Source of the DNA: Flavobacterium sp. | GTDB taxonomy: Bacteria > Bacteroidota > Bacteroidia > Flavobacteriales > Flavobacteriaceae | DNA length: 64,000 nt | NCBI GenBank assembly: GCA_025351785.1 | Contig: JANXVF010000011.1 | Span: 1-64,000, forward strand | Reading direction: 5' to 3' | Position numbers and translations under genes: made by a program | The notes under the pieces: model-generated | Told to the model about the DNA's origin: nothing | Database searches by the model: none | What the model saw: the letters and a program-made list of their open reading frames with translations, nothing else | Part shown: piece by piece, positions 50,461-59,680 of the stretch | Numbering within the stretch: the stretch's first letter is position 1 | How the letters are laid out: the number at the start of each line of letters is the position of its first letter

Positions 50461-51021
50461 ATGTTAGAAATTAATTTTCATCCTTTCAAAAATTTAAAGA
50501 CTAAAAGACTAGTTTTAAGAAGAATAATCGAGACCGATTGTAACGAAATTCTTGAACTTCGTAGCAATCCAATCACTATGAAATATATTCCCAGACCCAT
50601 AGCAAAAACTATAGATGATGCAAAAACACATTTTAAAACTATTGACGAAAAAATTGAAAATAACACAGGGATAAACTGGGCAATAACTCTCAAAAATTCT
50701 GATAAAATGATAGGAATTATTGGTCATTATCGTTTGCAACCTGAAAATTACAGGTGCGAAATTGGCTACATGATTTTGCTAGCATATCAAGGTCAAGGCA
50801 TTATAACTGAAGCTATAAAAGTAGTTTTAGAGTATGGATTTGAAGATTTAAATATGCATTCTATTGAAGCCGTAATTGATCCTGATAATTTAGCGTCGGA
50901 ACGTGTTTTACAAAAAAATGGATTTATAAAGGAAGCACATTTCATTGAAAATGAATATTATGAAGGCAAATTTTTAGATACAGTAATCTATTCCATTTTG
51001 AAAAAAAATTTTAAGAAATAA
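50461..51021 (+). CDS. GNAT family N-acetyltransferase (RimJ/RimL-like)
   Basis: LKTKRLVLRRIIETDCNEILELRSNP, CEIGYMILLAYQGQGIITEAIKVVLEYGFE, NLASERVLQKNGF. Confidence 0.9.
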   Translation: MLEINFHPFKNLKTKRLVLRRIIETDCNEILELRSNPITMKYIPRPIAKTIDDAKTHFKTIDEKIENNTGINWAITLKNSDKMIGIIGHYRLQPENYRCEIGYMILLAYQGQGIITEAIKVVLEYGFEDLNMHSIEAVIDPDNLASERVLQKNGFIKEAHFIENEYYEGKFLDTVIYSILKKNFKK

Positions 51022-51025
51022 AAAA

Positions 51026-52189
51026 ATGAACGAATTTGAAAAACAGTTTCAGGAGTTACTTAGTTTTCTGAAATATGAGGATTTTACTATTTTAACCAAA
51101 CGAATTATTGATTTGACTCTCGATACCGAAGATATAAGTCAGTATAGAAAAACCAATGAATTTTTAATTTGGTTAGATAAAAATGAAATAACATCAGAAG
51201 TAAAAAAGGAGAAGTTTGAACACATTTTGAACGAATTGTATACGATTTTGAGCAAAAAACCAATGGCAGAAAAAACAATCTTGGTAGCTACTTCAGGTTT
51301 ACAAAAAAATTATGGCTTGTCGAGTTTTTCTCTTGGCCCAGTTGAGTTAGAATTGCATCAAGGTGAAATTTTAGGACTTGTAGGAGAAAACGGAAATGGA
51401 AAAACTACTTTACTACGTGTTTTATGTGGCGAATTATTCCCAACATCAGGAAAAATTACTTACAATTTTGATTACCAGGATAGCTACGATTTAAGAACTA
51501 AACTTGTATATATTCCGCAACGAACAGATACTTGGTACGGTTCTATGTTTGAAAATTTACAATTTACAGCGTCAAGTTACGGATATAAACCAGACGAAAA
51601 TGAATTGATTGTCGAACTAATTATTGCACGATTAGGGTTGCGAAAATTTAGAAATCATAGTTGGAAAAACCTTTCCTCTGGCTATAAAATGCGATATGAA
51701 CTTGCTAGAATGTTGCTTAGAAAACCAAAAATTTTATTGATTGATGAGCCTTTAGCAAACTTAGATATACTAGCGCAACAAACAGTTTTAGACGATTTTA
51801 AAGCCATTGCAAAATCGCCTTTTAGACCCATAGGTATTGTAATGAGTTCGCAACAACTGTATGAAGTAGAAAAAACTTCTGATCAAGTAATATTTTTAAA
51901 ACAAGGAAAACAAAAAAATCTACACGAAAAAACTACAACTGATAATTATATAGTTACTGAAACATTTTTAGTCATAGAATTTGAAAGTTCGAATACACAA
52001 AACGAGCTTGGCGAACTTTTTAAAACGTTAGAATTAATTTCATTGCAATATAACGGCGGCACTTTTGTGGCAACTTTTCCTGAAAAATTTACAATTTATG
52101 ATTTTATGAAACTAGTTATCGGAAACAAAATTAATTTAAACTATTTCAGAAATATATCAAACTCAACCCGTCGCTTTTTTGTATCCTAA
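51026..52189 (+). CDS. ABC transporter ATP-binding protein with N-terminal extension
   Basis: Walker A GLVGENGNGKTTLLR, LSSGYKMRYELARMLLRKPKILLIDEPLANLD; ~80 aa N-terminal helical region. Confidence 0.88.
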   Translation: MNEFEKQFQELLSFLKYEDFTILTKRIIDLTLDTEDISQYRKTNEFLIWLDKNEITSEVKKEKFEHILNELYTILSKKPMAEKTILVATSGLQKNYGLSSFSLGPVELELHQGEILGLVGENGNGKTTLLRVLCGELFPTSGKITYNFDYQDSYDLRTKLVYIPQRTDTWYGSMFENLQFTASSYGYKPDENELIVELIIARLGLRKFRNHSWKNLSSGYKMRYELARMLLRKPKILLIDEPLANLDILAQQTVLDDFKAIAKSPFRPIGIVMSSQQLYEVEKTSDQVIFLKQGKQKNLHEKTTTDNYIVTETFLVIEFESSNTQNELGELFKTLELISLQYNGGTFVATFPEKFTIYDFMKLVIGNKINLNYFRNISNSTRRFFVS

Positions 52190-52199
52190 ATAAATTATC

Positions 52200-53738
52200 A
52201 TGCTAAAAAAAATTCAAAAATATCTGCTTATAAATCATCCGTTACTTTGGAATTTAAAAATTGTTCCAGTTACTTTTTGTTTATTAATTTTTAATATTAT
52301 TTTCTTTCTAATTGGTTTCAACCAAGGTAAACTCGACTTTAGTGAGTCTCAAAATAATTATAATTTTAATGATGGTACTATAATTTTCTTTAGTATTTTG
52401 ATAGCTATAATTTCTTTTATTATTTGGATTGTATTGTACTTTAAAAACAATTCGTTCAAATCATATTATCCAAAAAAAAGTTTTTCGTTGTTCAAAGAGT
52501 GGATTTGTGTTTTTATAATTAGCTTTTTGATTACAACCTTTATAGTCAGTTTTTTAGTAGGAAAAGATGTTAGAGTACGAAGTTATTATACTGAAAAAGA
52601 AGCAAAAAAACTTTGCGAAACATTAAGTTTAGGTTCATATTTTCTCGAAAATTCCTATGAAAACTATGAATATACAACTTTAGATACCGTACAAAATGAT
52701 ACTGGAAAAACTGTAATTCCTATAAAAAATAATTATGTAATATTTAATTCAAAAAAATATGGTTTACAATCACTGCTAAACAAAAATTTATCAACCTTTA
52801 CTTTTTTTAGTCAATCTGATGATTCATTACATAAAATAAAAATAAAAAACTGGTTAGTAAACAACCAAAAAGATTCCGTACAATTATTATTTAAAAATTA
52901 TTTAGCAATTTCAAAAGAGCATGGATTGTTGTCAAATATCGACGACAAAAAATGGTTGCAATTAACATTTGATTACCCAAGTTTTGAAAATTACAAAAAT
53001 ATTGGCAAAAAGGAATCTGATTATAATGCAGCTTTTTATGCTACTAACCAAAATAAATATGAAACGGCAAGCACACAAGTAGCTTTGCCAAAAATAGATA
53101 CAGCGTCACAATACATAAAAATTATAGGCAAACAAGAATATGTCTTCAATAAATATTTTGTCCCGGCAGATAAATTAGAGTTTTCATACAACAAAATATC
53201 CGAAAGTTACAACCATCCAAGCATCAATTTTGACACTTTTATAATCCCAATTTATGTAGCTCTAGCACTATCATTACTAGTATTTACATATAGAGTAACC
53301 TCAAGAAGAAATTGGCTAATTGCATTAATTTCACTCGGAATTATCAATATAATTATAGGAATTTTTAGTGCAATATCATCCTCTGGAATTTTCTATTTAA
53401 TGGCTGTTGGACTTCTCACATTAGGTTTATTTATTTACTTTGTACTAATTTTAACTCGCAAAAAAGGAAAAGGAATCTCGGGCATAACACTAAATGCATT
53501 ACTGTGGCTTTTACCAACATTTATTCCTGTTATTTATTATCTCTTTATCGAATTTTTAAAAATTTCAAGCAATTATTATTCGCTCGACTATAAATTAAAA
53601 AATAAAAGTTTTCCCTTAATCAATTCACTCGAAGAAAATTCAATATTCATGTTTTATGTTACGATTTTATTTGTCATTACAAGTATGATTTACTTTTCAT
53701 TTTCAATAAAAAAGTGGAAAGGATTAGCAGAAAGTTAA
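52200..53738 (+). CDS. Uncharacterised polytopic membrane protein, probable partner of the upstream ABC ATPase
   Basis: Several N- and C-terminal TM segments around a ~200 aa soluble region; 10 nt after the ATPase stop. Confidence 0.7.
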   Translation: MLKKIQKYLLINHPLLWNLKIVPVTFCLLIFNIIFFLIGFNQGKLDFSESQNNYNFNDGTIIFFSILIAIISFIIWIVLYFKNNSFKSYYPKKSFSLFKEWICVFIISFLITTFIVSFLVGKDVRVRSYYTEKEAKKLCETLSLGSYFLENSYENYEYTTLDTVQNDTGKTVIPIKNNYVIFNSKKYGLQSLLNKNLSTFTFFSQSDDSLHKIKIKNWLVNNQKDSVQLLFKNYLAISKEHGLLSNIDDKKWLQLTFDYPSFENYKNIGKKESDYNAAFYATNQNKYETASTQVALPKIDTASQYIKIIGKQEYVFNKYFVPADKLEFSYNKISESYNHPSINFDTFIIPIYVALALSLLVFTYRVTSRRNWLIALISLGIINIIIGIFSAISSSGIFYLMAVGLLTLGLFIYFVLILTRKKGKGISGITLNALLWLLPTFIPVIYYLFIEFLKISSNYYSLDYKLKNKSFPLINSLEENSIFMFYVTILFVITSMIYFSFSIKKWKGLAES

Positions 53739-53744
53739 TTTTTT

Positions 53745-53856
53745 TTAGGAGCAATAAGTTTAGGATTTATCAAGTATGGCAATTCCAGCTTTCCCTCCAA
53801 AACTCTTGTTCCAAAAAGAAAGAACAAGAGGTTTTTCCTCGTCAATCTGGGCTAAA
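53745..53856. repeat. Intergenic hairpin-bearing element, candidate dispersed flavobacterial repeat
   Basis: ttaggagc...CTCTTGTTC-(10 nt)-GAACAAGAG...ggtttttcctcgtcaatctgggcta; 9-bp perfect stem at 53803-53811/53822-53830. Confidence 0.5.
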
Positions 53857-53941
53857 TCTAAACTATTTTGAAAGTCGATTTAATTTTTAAAAAATCAAAC
53901 TATCTAAAGTTAAAAACTAAAAAATCATAAATCAAAAATAG

Positions 53942-53949
53942 TATCTTTG
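53942..53949 (+). promoter_or_regulatory. -7 element upstream of ffh
   Basis: TATCTTTG matches TAnnTTTG, 23 nt before ATG 53973. Confidence 0.5.
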
Positions 53950-53972
53950 CATTTCAAAAAAAATACAATACT

Positions 53973-55301
53973 ATGTTCAATAATTTAAGCGATAAACTAG
54001 ACAAAGCCTTTCATATCCTTAAAGGCCATGGCAAAATTACCGATGTAAACGTAGCCGATACTTTAAAAGAAGTTCGTCGTGCTTTGCTCGATGCCGATGT
54101 TAATTTTAAAATCGCTAAAGATTTTACAACTAGAGTTAAGGAAAAAGCTTTAGGCCAAAACGTTTTAACAACTTTGCAACCTGGACAATTATTGGTAAAA
54201 ATTGTTAAGGACGAATTAACAGAACTTATGGGTGGTGAAGCTTCGGGAATAAATCTTTCTGGCAATCCAACCGTTATTTTAATGTCGGGTTTGCAAGGTT
54301 CGGGAAAAACCACTTTCTCAGGAAAGCTAGCCAATTATCTAAAAACAAAAAAAAATAAAAAACCACTCCTTGTTGCTTGCGATATTTATCGACCTGCAGC
54401 TATAAACCAGTTGCATGTAGTTGGAGATCAAATAGGTGTTGAAGTATACTCGGAACCAGAAAATAAAAATCCTGTCGAAATTTCGCTAAATGCAATTGCT
54501 TACGCAAAATCAAACGGATTTAATGTAGTAATTGTAGACACAGCAGGACGATTGGCAGTTGACGAGCAAATGATGAACGAGATTGCAAATGTTCACAAAG
54601 CAATTAAGCCACAAGAAACCTTATTTGTAGTTGATGCAATGACAGGTCAAGATGCAGTAAACACAGCAAAAGCTTTCAATGATATTCTAAATTTTGATGG
54701 AGTTATTTTAACAAAATTAGACGGAGATACTCGTGGTGGTGCAGCAATTTCGATAAAATCGGTAGTAGATAAACCTATAAAATTTATTGGAACTGGCGAA
54801 AAGATGGATGCTATCGATGTGTTTTATCCAACTAGAATGGCAGAAAGAATTTTAGGCATGGGCGATGTTGTATCGCTTGTAGAAAGAGCTCAAGAACAAT
54901 ATGATGAAGATGAAGCAAGAAAAATTCAGAAAAAAATTGCTAAAAATGAATTTGGTTTTGACGATTTTTTATCACAAATTCAACAAATAAAAAAAATGGG
55001 AAACATGAAAGATTTAGTTGGAATGATTCCCGGTGCTGGTAAAGCATTGAAAGATGTTGAAATAGAGGATGATGCCTTCAAGCACATCGAAGCTATAATA
55101 AACTCAATGACACTTACTGAAAGAACAAAACCATCAGTAATTGATATGAAAAGAAAAACCAGAATTGCAAAAGGATCTGGAACTAAGATTGAGCAAGTAA
55201 ATCAACTAATGAAGCAGTTTGAGCAAATGAGTAAGATGATGAAAATGATGCAAGGTCCGGGAGGAAAAAATATGATGCGAATGATGAGTGGCATGAAATA
55301 A
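53973..55301 (+). CDS. ffh: Signal recognition particle protein
   Basis: MSGLQGSGKTTFSGKLA, VDTAGRLAVDEQMM, TKLDGDTRGGAAISI, Met-rich C-terminal M domain. Confidence 0.96.
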   Translation: MFNNLSDKLDKAFHILKGHGKITDVNVADTLKEVRRALLDADVNFKIAKDFTTRVKEKALGQNVLTTLQPGQLLVKIVKDELTELMGGEASGINLSGNPTVILMSGLQGSGKTTFSGKLANYLKTKKNKKPLLVACDIYRPAAINQLHVVGDQIGVEVYSEPENKNPVEISLNAIAYAKSNGFNVVIVDTAGRLAVDEQMMNEIANVHKAIKPQETLFVVDAMTGQDAVNTAKAFNDILNFDGVILTKLDGDTRGGAAISIKSVVDKPIKFIGTGEKMDAIDVFYPTRMAERILGMGDVVSLVERAQEQYDEDEARKIQKKIAKNEFGFDDFLSQIQQIKKMGNMKDLVGMIPGAGKALKDVEIEDDAFKHIEAIINSMTLTERTKPSVIDMKRKTRIAKGSGTKIEQVNQLMKQFEQMSKMMKMMQGPGGKNMMRMMSGMK

Positions 55302-55309
55302 AAAAGTAG

Positions 55310-55336
55310 AAAGGCGCAAAATTTTGTGCCTTTTTT
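55310..55336 (+). terminator. Intrinsic terminator after ffh
   Basis: AAAGGCGCAAAA/TTTTGTGCCTTT followed by a T-run. Confidence 0.87.
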
Positions 55337-55366
55337 AATTTACTGAAAATCTTAATACATAAGAAT

Positions 55367-56254
55367 ATGCAATTGTTAGATGGCAAAAAAGTTTCTGAAG
55401 AAATTAAACTAGAAATAACAGACGAGGTAAATTTGATGAAAGCAAAAGGAGAGAAAGTACCTCATTTGGCTGCTATAATTGTAGGAAATGATGGTGCAAG
55501 TTTAACTTATGTAGGCAGTAAAGTAAAATCCTGCCAGCGTGTTGGCTTTGAATCGACACTTATAAAAATGCCTAGTACAACATCTGAAACCGAATTGTTA
55601 AAAAAAATTAAACAACTTAATGATGATGATGATATTGACGGATTTATAGTGCAACTTCCTCTTCCGAAACAAATTGATACCCAAAAAATTCTAATGGCAA
55701 TAGATCCTAGCAAAGATGTAGATGGATTTCATCCTGAAAATTTTGGGAAAATGGCTCTCGATATGACCACTTTTATACCAGCCACACCTTTTGGAATTCT
55801 CGAATTATTAGAGCGTTATAATGTTGAAACCAAGGGAAAGCACACTGTAGTAATTGGAAGAAGTCACATTGTAGGTCGTCCTATGAGTATTTTAATGGGG
55901 CGAAAAGGATTTCCTGGAAACTCGACTGTAACTTTGACACACAGTTATACTAAAAATATTGCTCAAATTACAACACAGGCAGATATTATAATTACAGCAC
56001 TTGGAGTACCAAATTATTTGAAAGCAGAAATGGTAAAAGATGGTGCCGTAGTTATAGATGTTGGAATTACAAGAGTTCCCGACGAAACTAATGAAAAAGG
56101 CTACCGAATAACTGGTGATGTTGACTTTGAAAATGTTTCTTTAAAAGCATCTCATATAACTCCAGTACCAGGAGGCGTAGGACCTATGACGATTGCTATG
56201 TTATTAAAAAACACACTTTTAGCTCGAGAACAAAAATTATTGAAACTAAAATAA
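55367..56254 (+). CDS. folD: Bifunctional methylenetetrahydrofolate dehydrogenase/cyclohydrolase
   Basis: VGNDGASLTYVGSKVKSCQRVG, DGFIVQLPLPKQID, VVIGRSHIVGRPMSILM, TPVPGGVGPMTIAMLL. Confidence 0.96.
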   Translation: MQLLDGKKVSEEIKLEITDEVNLMKAKGEKVPHLAAIIVGNDGASLTYVGSKVKSCQRVGFESTLIKMPSTTSETELLKKIKQLNDDDDIDGFIVQLPLPKQIDTQKILMAIDPSKDVDGFHPENFGKMALDMTTFIPATPFGILELLERYNVETKGKHTVVIGRSHIVGRPMSILMGRKGFPGNSTVTLTHSYTKNIAQITTQADIIITALGVPNYLKAEMVKDGAVVIDVGITRVPDETNEKGYRITGDVDFENVSLKASHITPVPGGVGPMTIAMLLKNTLLAREQKLLKLK

Positions 56255-56742
56255 TGACAATTTTAGAAGCAAAAAAAGAACAACTTTCTATAATTAAGGA
56301 TTTAGCCTTTTTAATTTGGCCCATCGCTTACGGTAAAATTCTCTCTAAAAATCAACTAGATTATATGTTAGATAAATTTTACTCAATTTCTTTTCTGGAA
56401 AATCAGATGAATACAGGACAAATTTTTCTGTTAGCAGAAAATGATGGTGTTTTCAATGGATTTGCATCTTATGAATTGAATTGTATCGAAAATAAAACTA
56501 AGATTCATAAATTGTATGTAGTACCAAATATTCAGGGTATTGGTATAGGTAAAAAAATTGTTGACTATATTAAATTGGAGTCACAAAAAAATAATAATTC
56601 AGGAATTTTTTTAAACGTAAATCGGTTTAATACTGCTATAGAATTTTATGAAAAACAAAATTTTATAATTTCTGAAAGTGTGAATATCGAAATTGGAAAT
56701 GGCTTTTTAATGGAAGATTTTGTTATGGAATTAACTTTTTAA
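56254..56742 (+). CDS. GNAT family N-acetyltransferase
   Basis: KLYVVPNIQGIGIGKKIVDYIKLESQ, LNVNRFNTAIEFYEKQNFII; 1-nt overlap with the folD stop. Confidence 0.87.
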   Translation: MTILEAKKEQLSIIKDLAFLIWPIAYGKILSKNQLDYMLDKFYSISFLENQMNTGQIFLLAENDGVFNGFASYELNCIENKTKIHKLYVVPNIQGIGIGKKIVDYIKLESQKNNNSGIFLNVNRFNTAIEFYEKQNFIISESVNIEIGNGFLMEDFVMELTF

Positions 56743-56937
56743 AATAGTAAATGATTTTAATTTATGATTATAAAATATTACAAAGTAATTAGTTATAATT
56801 ATTTAAAAACAAAATCTAATGATGGCATATTTGAAATAGAAAATTAAAATATCCGATTTCTCATAATTCTATTGTTGTTAAATTGTTTTATTTCAATTTT
56901 TAATACTTCAAATCTTAATTTACTTATTTATTGGTTT

Positions 56938-57366
56938 TTAGCAAGTTTCGTTTTTTGTTATTACATGGGCAAAAGAAAGTGAAATCATTTGTTTTAAAAC
57001 ATCAATATTTACATCAGATAATCTTTTTATGTAAACACACGCTTTAGCGCTTTTGTGTTTCCCTAATTTGGCTAATACTAATTCCCTATCCTGAAAACTA
57101 GAAGATAGATAGAGTGAAATTTCAGCTTTTCTGGGCGAAAAAGCAATTAGAGGTGCATCTCCCTCGCGACCAGATTCATATTTATAGTGATAGGAACCAA
57201 ATCCTACAATGCTTGTTCCCCACATTTTGGGTTCGACCTGTGAAATTTCTTGCATAAATGTTATCAAGTTAAAACAGTCATTTCTTTTGGTTTCATCAGT
57301 TACTGTGTTGATAAAATCAGTCACGCTAAATTGTGTTTCAAAGGTTTTATTGTGTGATTTTGACAT
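56938..57366 (-). CDS. DUF1801 domain-containing protein
   Basis: EPKMWGTSIVGFGSYHYKYESGREGDAPLIAFSPRKAEISLYL. Confidence 0.85.
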   Translation of the reverse strand: MSKSHNKTFETQFSVTDFINTVTDETKRNDCFNLITFMQEISQVEPKMWGTSIVGFGSYHYKYESGREGDAPLIAFSPRKAEISLYLSSSFQDRELVLAKLGKHKSAKACVYIKRLSDVNIDVLKQMISLSFAHVITKNETC

Positions 57367-57460
57367 GGTTTTGGTATTGTTAGGTAAGCCGAATATTTGA
57401 AATTATCTAATAACTATTTTATAGCAAATATATTAGTGGTTTACTAAATAAAATTAAAAC

Positions 57461-57495
57461 AAAAAAGCCGTATCAATTTTAATTCGATACGACTT
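57461..57495 (-). terminator. Intrinsic terminator of lpdA
   Basis: Minus strand AAGTCGTATC...GATACGGCTT followed by a T-run. Confidence 0.8.
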
Positions 57496-57513
57496 GTTTT
57501 ACTTATTTTTTTT

Positions 57514-58902
57514 TTACAAATGAATCACCTCGCCATATGCATCGGCAACAGCTTCCATTACTGCTTCGCTCATTGTTGGATGCGGGTGAATTGTTTTTAA
57601 AATTTCATGACCTGTAGTTTCTAGTTTACGAGCTACGATTGCTTCTGCTATCATATCAGTTACACCTGCACCTATCATGTGACACCCTAACCATTCGCCA
57701 TATTTTGCATCAAAAATTACTTTTACAAATCCGTCAGGTGTGCCTGATGCTTTTGCTTTTCCTGAAGCCGAAAACGGAAATTTACCAATTTTTAATTCAT
57801 ATCCTTTTTCTTTGGCTTGTTTCTCGGTCATTCCTACCGATGCAATCTCTGGTGTTGCATATGTACAACCTGGAACATTACCATAATCTATAGGCTCTAC
57901 ATGAAGTCCTGCAATTTTTTCTACACAATTAATTCCTTCTGCAGAAGCTACATGTGCTAATGCCTGACCTGGTGTAACATCGCCAATAGCGTAATATCCA
58001 GGAATGTTTGTTTGTGCATAAGCATTTACTAAAATTTTATCCTTATCGGTTGCAATTCCCACTTCTTCTAGACCAATATTTTCAATATTTGTTTTTATTC
58101 CAACAGCAGATAATAAAATTTCAGCTTCTAAAACTTCTTCTCCTTTTGCTGTTTTTACAAACGCTTTTACCCCTTTTTGCGAAGTATCAATTTTTTCAAC
58201 AGATGATGATGTCATAATTTTAACACCTGCTTTTTTCATAGAGCGTTCCATTTGTTTCGAAATATCTTCGTCTTCTACAGGAACAATATTGGGCATAAAC
58301 TCTACAATTGTAACTTCTGTTCCCATAGCATTATAAAAATGTGCAAACTCTACTCCTATTGCTCCCGAACCAACAATTATCATAGATTTTGGCTGAGTTG
58401 GCAACGTCATTGCTTGTCTATATCCAATTACTTTTACACCATCTTGAGGTAGATTTGGCAATTCTCGCGAACGTGCCCCAGTTGCAATAATTATATGATC
58501 TGCCGAGTATTCGGTTACTTTTTTATCTTTGTCAGTAACATCAATTTTTTTTCCTGGTTTTAATTTTCCAAAACCATCAATCACGTCAATTTTATTTTTT
58601 TTCATCAAAAATTGAACGCCCTTACTCATATCGCCGGCTACACTTCTTGAACGATTTACAACAGCGTTGAAATCTTTATCATATTCTTTAATGGTTAAAC
58701 CATAATCGGAAGCGTGTTTTAAATAATCGAAAACCTGAGCCGATTTTAAAAGTGCTTTCGTTGGGATGCAACCCCAGTTTAAACAAACACCTCCAAGGCT
58801 TTCTTTCTCGATTACAGCAACTTTAAAACCTAGTTGTGAGGCACGAATTGCCGTTACATATCCTCCAGGTCCTGAACCTAAAACTATAATATCGTATTTC
58901 AT
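57514..58902 (-). CDS. lpdA: Dihydrolipoyl dehydrogenase
   Basis: GSGPGGYVTAIRASQLG, GGVCLNWGCIPTKALL, AIGDVTPGQALAHVASAEG, HPHPTMSEAVMEA. Confidence 0.96.
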   Translation of the reverse strand: MKYDIIVLGSGPGGYVTAIRASQLGFKVAVIEKESLGGVCLNWGCIPTKALLKSAQVFDYLKHASDYGLTIKEYDKDFNAVVNRSRSVAGDMSKGVQFLMKKNKIDVIDGFGKLKPGKKIDVTDKDKKVTEYSADHIIIATGARSRELPNLPQDGVKVIGYRQAMTLPTQPKSMIIVGSGAIGVEFAHFYNAMGTEVTIVEFMPNIVPVEDEDISKQMERSMKKAGVKIMTSSSVEKIDTSQKGVKAFVKTAKGEEVLEAEILLSAVGIKTNIENIGLEEVGIATDKDKILVNAYAQTNIPGYYAIGDVTPGQALAHVASAEGINCVEKIAGLHVEPIDYGNVPGCTYATPEIASVGMTEKQAKEKGYELKIGKFPFSASGKAKASGTPDGFVKVIFDAKYGEWLGCHMIGAGVTDMIAEAIVARKLETTGHEILKTIHPHPTMSEAVMEAVADAYGEVIHL

Positions 58903-59070
58903 TTTTTGCTTTTTTATTTGTTATTTGTAAAAAATGCAGTCGCAAAAGCTCGTGTCATTTTTTGCTTTTTTATTTGTTATTTGTAAAAAATGCAGTCACT
59001 CTTGCATGTATCATTTTTTTCAAAAGGTTATTTTATTTATTCAAAATACACTTGCAAAGGCTTATTGCAT
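58899..59070 (-). repeat. 56-bp-period tandem repeat upstream of lpdA carrying in-register ATGs
   Basis: Perfect 43-bp copies at 58899-58941 and 58955-58997 plus a degenerate third unit; minus-strand ATGs begin at 58902, 58958, 59014 and 59070. Confidence 0.92.
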
Positions 59071-59155
59071 TTATTGAGAAAATATATTTTTAACGTTGAG
59101 CGAAATTAATCATTTATTTCAAAAATACACTCCAGTAATTATTAAAATTTAATCG

Positions 59156-59668
59156 CTATAAAGTCAATTTTTCGATCAAATTTTTCATTTCTTTCATTTG
59201 ATTTACATATTTATTTTGAAGTTCTGAATTTTCTCCCATTTTGTTATAATAATCCAAACCTCGTTGTGCAAAAAACTTTTTATGATAATCAGAAATTTCT
59301 GGCACTAGCGGAAAATGAGTATGAAAATTCATTTCGTAATAAGCCTGAAATTCACGTTCATTTTTATCTAAAACAAATGGTTTTATTGTTTTTTGACGCA
59401 CATGTATCAACTCGTGAGCCAGCAAAGTAATTATTAAATCGAGCTGGAACTCAAACAAATTTTGAGGTATTCTAATTTTTTGAGATACATTAAATTCGCC
59501 TTCGGTAGTTAATAAAATAAATTCTGGTTTTGCACTTTCTCTAAAAATAAATCCTTCTAGATTTGAAGTTTTCATTTTATACTTTTTTAATACCCAATAT
59601 AATGCAGTAATTGTCTGATTTTTTTTATAATATTCTGAAACTCTATTTTCGATATTTTTAAAAGTCAT
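59156..59668 (-). CDS. Putative zinc-metalloprotease-like protein (HELIH motif)
   Basis: LIITLLAHELIHVRQKTI; length and composition fit a small SprT/peptidase-like protein. Confidence 0.6.
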   Translation of the reverse strand: MTFKNIENRVSEYYKKNQTITALYWVLKKYKMKTSNLEGFIFRESAKPEFILLTTEGEFNVSQKIRIPQNLFEFQLDLIITLLAHELIHVRQKTIKPFVLDKNEREFQAYYEMNFHTHFPLVPEISDYHKKFFAQRGLDYYNKMGENSELQNKYVNQMKEMKNLIEKLTL

Positions 59669-59680
59669 AACTAGGTTTTT

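Noticed and set aside
54011-54334. 107-aa - strand ORF
   Set aside because: Antisense to ffh, a strongly conserved gene.
57639-58452. Three short + strand ORFs (57639, 58008, 58252)
   Set aside because: Antisense to lpdA with biased, repetitive composition.
58899-58997. Possible CRISPR array (43-bp repeat, short spacer)
   Set aside because: Only two perfect units, repeat is AT-rich without dyad, 13-nt spacer, no cas genes; the repeat includes the lpdA start codon.
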